From: Gluconacetobacter sacchari
GTDB lineage: Bacteria; Pseudomonadota; Alphaproteobacteria; Acetobacterales; Acetobacteraceae
Assembly (NCBI RefSeq): GCF_014174255.1
Contig: NZ_JABEQJ010000024.1
Location: forward strand, 1 to 64,000
Direction of reading: 5' to 3'
Length of the DNA stretch: 64,000 nucleotides
Below, piece after piece: positions 61,115 through 64,000 of the stretch. The position numbers and the translations under genes were made by a program. Numbering within the stretch: the first letter of the stretch is position 1; each line of letters starts with the position of its first letter. The notes under the pieces are model-generated. The model searched no databases, was not told where the DNA came from, and saw only the letters and a program-made list of their open reading frames with translations.

Positions 61115-64000
61115 TGTCGCCGGATACATCGCCCCCGCCCGCCGGACGCGCGCGATCCTGGCCCCGGATCATGGTCTGGACCATCGGCCTGCTGGCCGGC
61201 GTGCCGCTGGCGGTGGCCGTGCTGGGTGTGGTGGCGATCCTGATCGTGGCCAATACCGGCTGGGGCCGCCATTCCATCGCGCGCCAGACGGCCGAGCTAA
61301 CGGGCGGCGCGGTCACGCTGGACGGCATTTCCGGCCGTTTCCCCGACGCGCTGCGGATCGCCCGCATCAGCCTCAACGACCACAAGGGGACATGGCTGTC
61401 GATCGAGGGGCTGGAACTGGACTGGCGGCCGACGCATCTGCTGGCCCGCCAGGCGCGGGTGGACCGGCTGTCGATCGCCCGGCTTGCCATTCCGCGTCTT
61501 CAGGAAAGCGGTACCGCGTCTTCTTCCAGCAATCGTGGCGGCTTCGATCTGGGGATCGATCTGCGCGCCGTTCATATCGGGCGGATCGAGGTCGGGGCCG
61601 CCATCGCGGGAACCGATGCCGCGTTCTCGCTCGATGGCCGGGCCCGGCTGGCCCATATCGCCCCGGTGCTGAATGATATCAGTGTGGCGACATTGCCCAC
61701 GACGTCGATCGAACTGGCGCTGAAGCGCCTGGATCGCCCCGGGGCACTGACCCTGCGGACCGAGATCGTGCCGGGGCGCCTGGGACTGCACCTGACGGCT
61801 GACGAAGGGCCGGGCGGCTTTGCCAGCACGTCCGGGCTGGCCCAACTGGACCCATTGCACCTGACGCTCGACCTCGATGGTCCACGGGATGCGAACCATC
61901 TGGCCTTTACATTAACATCTGGAACAATATCTTCCAATATAAATGGTTTGATCAATTTTATTAATATAAAATCTCAACTGTCCATCATGATGCGCGCCCC
62001 GCAGATGACCGTTCGGGATGGGATCGGCTGGCAGAATTTCGTCCTGGATGCGCATCTGTCTGGCGATGTGCATCATCCGGTCGGGCAGGGGCGGCTGATG
62101 CTGGAGCAACCCATGGCGGCGGGGGTGGCGGCGCGCCGGATCGCGATCGATTTCGACGGGCACGAGGCGACGGGCGGCCAGCCTTCCGATGCCCATGTGC
62201 ATGCGGCCATCGACGGATTGTCGATCCCCGGCAGTCGTCCCGGCCTGTTTGCATCCGCGCCGCTGACGCTGGATCTGTTCCTGCATCCCGACGATGCCGG
62301 CTGGCCCATGGATGTCCGGCTTGACCATACGCTGCTGCATCTGGCGGGGCGGGTGATGACGGCAAAGCCATCGCATGGAACATTCGATTTCGCGGTGCCG
62401 GCGCTGGCGCCGCTTGCGGCGGCGGGCGGGGTCGATCTGGCGGGTCGGCTGGGTCTGCATGGTGTCTTCGCGATGCCCGCGCGGCCGGGCGATGCGATAA
62501 CGCTGGCGGTGGACGGCCCGCTGTCGATCACCGGTGGCCTTCCGCAGGCGAAGTCGCTGATCGGTCCCGACGGGACCCTGTCCTTGCGCGCATCGATGCG
62601 GAGCGCGACCGTGGACCATCCGGCCCTGCTACGGATCGACCGGCTGGCGCTGGAGGGGCAGGCCGTGCATCTGGCATTCTCGGGCAGCCGGTCGACCGCG
62701 CCGGCGGCGGACCCGGTCACTGGCGGCCAGGCCGGCGCCGCGATCGATGCAACCGCGAACCTGGCGATCGACGATCTGCGGCGCGCGTCGCCGGCCGCGC
62801 GAGGGCAGGTGGGACTGACGCTGGCGGTCAACGGGCCGATGACCGACCTCTCGGCCACCGCCCATCTCGAAGGACAAGTGGGCACGAATGAGATGCCGGC
62901 CGGCCCGATCATGCTGGATGCGGTCTTTCATCACCTGCCGACCCATCCCCAGGGCACGCTGATGGCCAAGGGGACGCTGGACGACGCGCCGCTATCGATC
63001 GCCGCCGACCTCGAACAGGATCCGCAGGGACGCCGGACCATTGATCTGGCGCATCTCGACTGGAAAAGCCTCTCGGGTAGCGGCCATCTGGTGCTGAACC
63101 CGCATCGGGTCACTCCGCTGGGCACGCTGGACGTGCGGATGGATCGCCTGGGCGACCTGTCGCGTCTGGTGGGGCAGCCGGTGAGCGGCGCGCTGAAGGC
63201 GTCGATCCGTACATCCGACCCCGCGTCGGATGCGCCGGGGCAGGGCGCCCGGCCTCCGGTCGTGACGGTGGCGGTCGACGGCACGCTGGCCAGCGCGCAG
63301 GCACGGCTGCGCGCCCTGTCGCTGGCCGGCACCGTGACCGATCCGCTGGGGACGACGCAGACCGACATGACATTGCGGCTGGACGGCGTGTCGGCGCCGG
63401 GCGTGGCGGGCGACGTGCGCGTGACGGCGCGCGGGCCGCGCGACGCGATGGCGATCGGCGCCAACGCGACCTTCCAGGCGCTGGCCGGCGCGCCTGCTGC
63501 GCTGTCCACCGCCCTGGTCGTGGACACTCCGGGGCAGTCGGCCACCATCCGATCGCTTGAGGCGAATGCGCGAGGCGAGACGATCCGCCTGAGCGCGCCG
63601 GCCAGAATCGGATTCGGCAAGGCGATCGGCGTCGATCACCTGCGCCTGACGCTGGCTCCGCCCGGCGTCGCGCCGGCCAGGATCGACGTGGCGGGCACCA
63701 TCAAGCCGATGCTGGGCCTGACGGCCACGATCGACAATCTCTCCCCCGCCATCGCGCGTCCCTTCGTGCCATCCCTGAGGGCGGACGGGACCGTCAGCGC
63801 GCGGGCGAGCCTGCGCGGCACGACAGCCAGTCCGCAGGGGACGGTGACGGTGACGGCCCGGGGGCTGGCCTATCACAGCGATTTCAGCGGTGCCCTGCCG
63901 CCGCTTGATCTGGACGCGACCGCGCAATTGTCGGGCAGCCAGGCGCGGGTCGATGCGACGGCGCATGCGGGATCGCTGCTGGACCTCGCGCTACGGGGGA
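61114..64000 (+). CDS. tamB: Translocation and assembly module protein TamB (partial, runs off the window)
   Basis: Reading is open from the ATG at 61114 to the window end (962 codons). A single N-terminal membrane anchor (LLAGVPLAVAVLGVVAILIV) is followed by repetitive beta-rich sequence of the AsmA/TamB type (TAELTGGAVTLDGISGRFPD, LDWRPTHLLARQARVDRLSI). It spans the periplasm and works with TamA in outer-membrane assembly or lipid transport. The tamA stop and tamB start overlap (TGATG), showing coupling. Codons 267-290 (61912-61983) are strikingly AT-rich relative to the rest, yet stay in frame. The C-terminal DUF490 domain lies beyond the window. Confidence 0.9.
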   Translation, partial: MSPDTSPPPAGRARSWPRIMVWTIGLLAGVPLAVAVLGVVAILIVANTGWGRHSIARQTAELTGGAVTLDGISGRFPDALRIARISLNDHKGTWLSIEGLELDWRPTHLLARQARVDRLSIARLAIPRLQESGTASSSSNRGGFDLGIDLRAVHIGRIEVGAAIAGTDAAFSLDGRARLAHIAPVLNDISVATLPTTSIELALKRLDRPGALTLRTEIVPGRLGLHLTADEGPGGFASTSGLAQLDPLHLTLDLDGPRDANHLAFTLTSGTISSNINGLINFINIKSQLSIMMRAPQMTVRDGIGWQNFVLDAHLSGDVHHPVGQGRLMLEQPMAAGVAARRIAIDFDGHEATGGQPSDAHVHAAIDGLSIPGSRPGLFASAPLTLDLFLHPDDAGWPMDVRLDHTLLHLAGRVMTAKPSHGTFDFAVPALAPLAAAGGVDLAGRLGLHGVFAMPARPGDAITLAVDGPLSITGGLPQAKSLIGPDGTLSLRASMRSATVDHPALLRIDRLALEGQAVHLAFSGSRSTAPAADPVTGGQAGAAIDATANLAIDDLRRASPAARGQVGLTLAVNGPMTDLSATAHLEGQVGTNEMPAGPIMLDAVFHHLPTHPQGTLMAKGTLDDAPLSIAADLEQDPQGRRTIDLAHLDWKSLSGSGHLVLNPHRVTPLGTLDVRMDRLGDLSRLVGQPVSGALKASIRTSDPASDAPGQGARPPVVTVAVDGTLASAQARLRALSLAGTVTDPLGTTQTDMTLRLDGVSAPGVAGDVRVTARGPRDAMAIGANATFQALAGAPAALSTALVVDTPGQSATIRSLEANARGETIRLSAPARIGFGKAIGVDHLRLTLAPPGVAPARIDVAGTIKPMLGLTATIDNLSPAIARPFVPSLRADGTVSARASLRGTTASPQGTVTVTARGLAYHSDFSGALPPLDLDATAQLSGSQARVDATAHAGSLLDLALRG

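Overview
The window is GC-rich, densely coding bacterial chromosome, most consistent with an acetic acid bacterium (Acetobacteraceae, Gluconacetobacter/Komagataeibacter-like). The strongest pointers are a succinyl-CoA:acetate CoA-transferase (AarC) near a GltA-type citrate synthase and a SixA-like phosphatase (the acetic-acid-resistance aar genes), an unusually long SMC, and the Alphaproteobacterial dsbA-smc and miaB-phoH-ybeY-corC arrangements. This assignment is inferred from gene content, not from a database match.

Layout. 1-1884: the end of a purine-degradation operon (aminotransferase tail, puuE, uraD, uraH), joined by 4-bp stop/start overlaps. 1947-13283: housekeeping genes (NAD-type isocitrate dehydrogenase, Xaa-Pro aminopeptidase, MFS transporter, a LysR regulator divergent from a secreted royal-jelly-like protein, prmA, UvrD helicase, HAD phosphatase). 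Two RadC-family genes (11831-12565 and 13388-14017) flank the phosphatase. 14045-27565: a lower-GC surface-polysaccharide island. It starts beside a transposase remnant and holds UDP-galactopyranose mutase, four glycosyltransferase-like genes, a secreted protein of unknown function, and a KpsT/KpsM/KpsE/KpsD-like capsule export set. 27729-36117: xthA, uvrC, pgsA, a putative lipoprotein, moaD-moaE, and nrdA-nrdB behind tandem NrdR-like boxes. 36153-40280: trmN6, a polyprenyl diphosphate synthase, murI, pyrE, and a small unknown gene with a clear promoter and a Fur-like inverted repeat. 40348-45734: the acetate/TCA region (citrate synthase, sixA-like, chorismate mutase, metallophosphatase, small membrane protein, aarC). 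45858-48266: a TonB-dependent receptor. 48485-58722: a long minus-strand run in transcription order miaB, phoH, ybeY, corC-like, BASS transporter, dsbA-like, smc. 59213-64000: tamA and the first part of tamB.

How the genes fit together. Citrate synthase and AarC support the modified TCA cycle that detoxifies acetate in vinegar bacteria, and the isocitrate dehydrogenase at the left edge belongs to the same cycle. The kps-like genes would export a polysaccharide built by the adjacent glycosyltransferases, probably containing galactofuranose. The genes that usually make the Kdo-lipid anchor of such capsules (kpsC/kpsS) are not in the window. The least understood items are the secreted 487-residue protein in the island, the RadC pair in which one member has lost its metal-binding histidines, and the small gene at 39977-40216. 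No tRNA, rRNA or CRISPR array was found.
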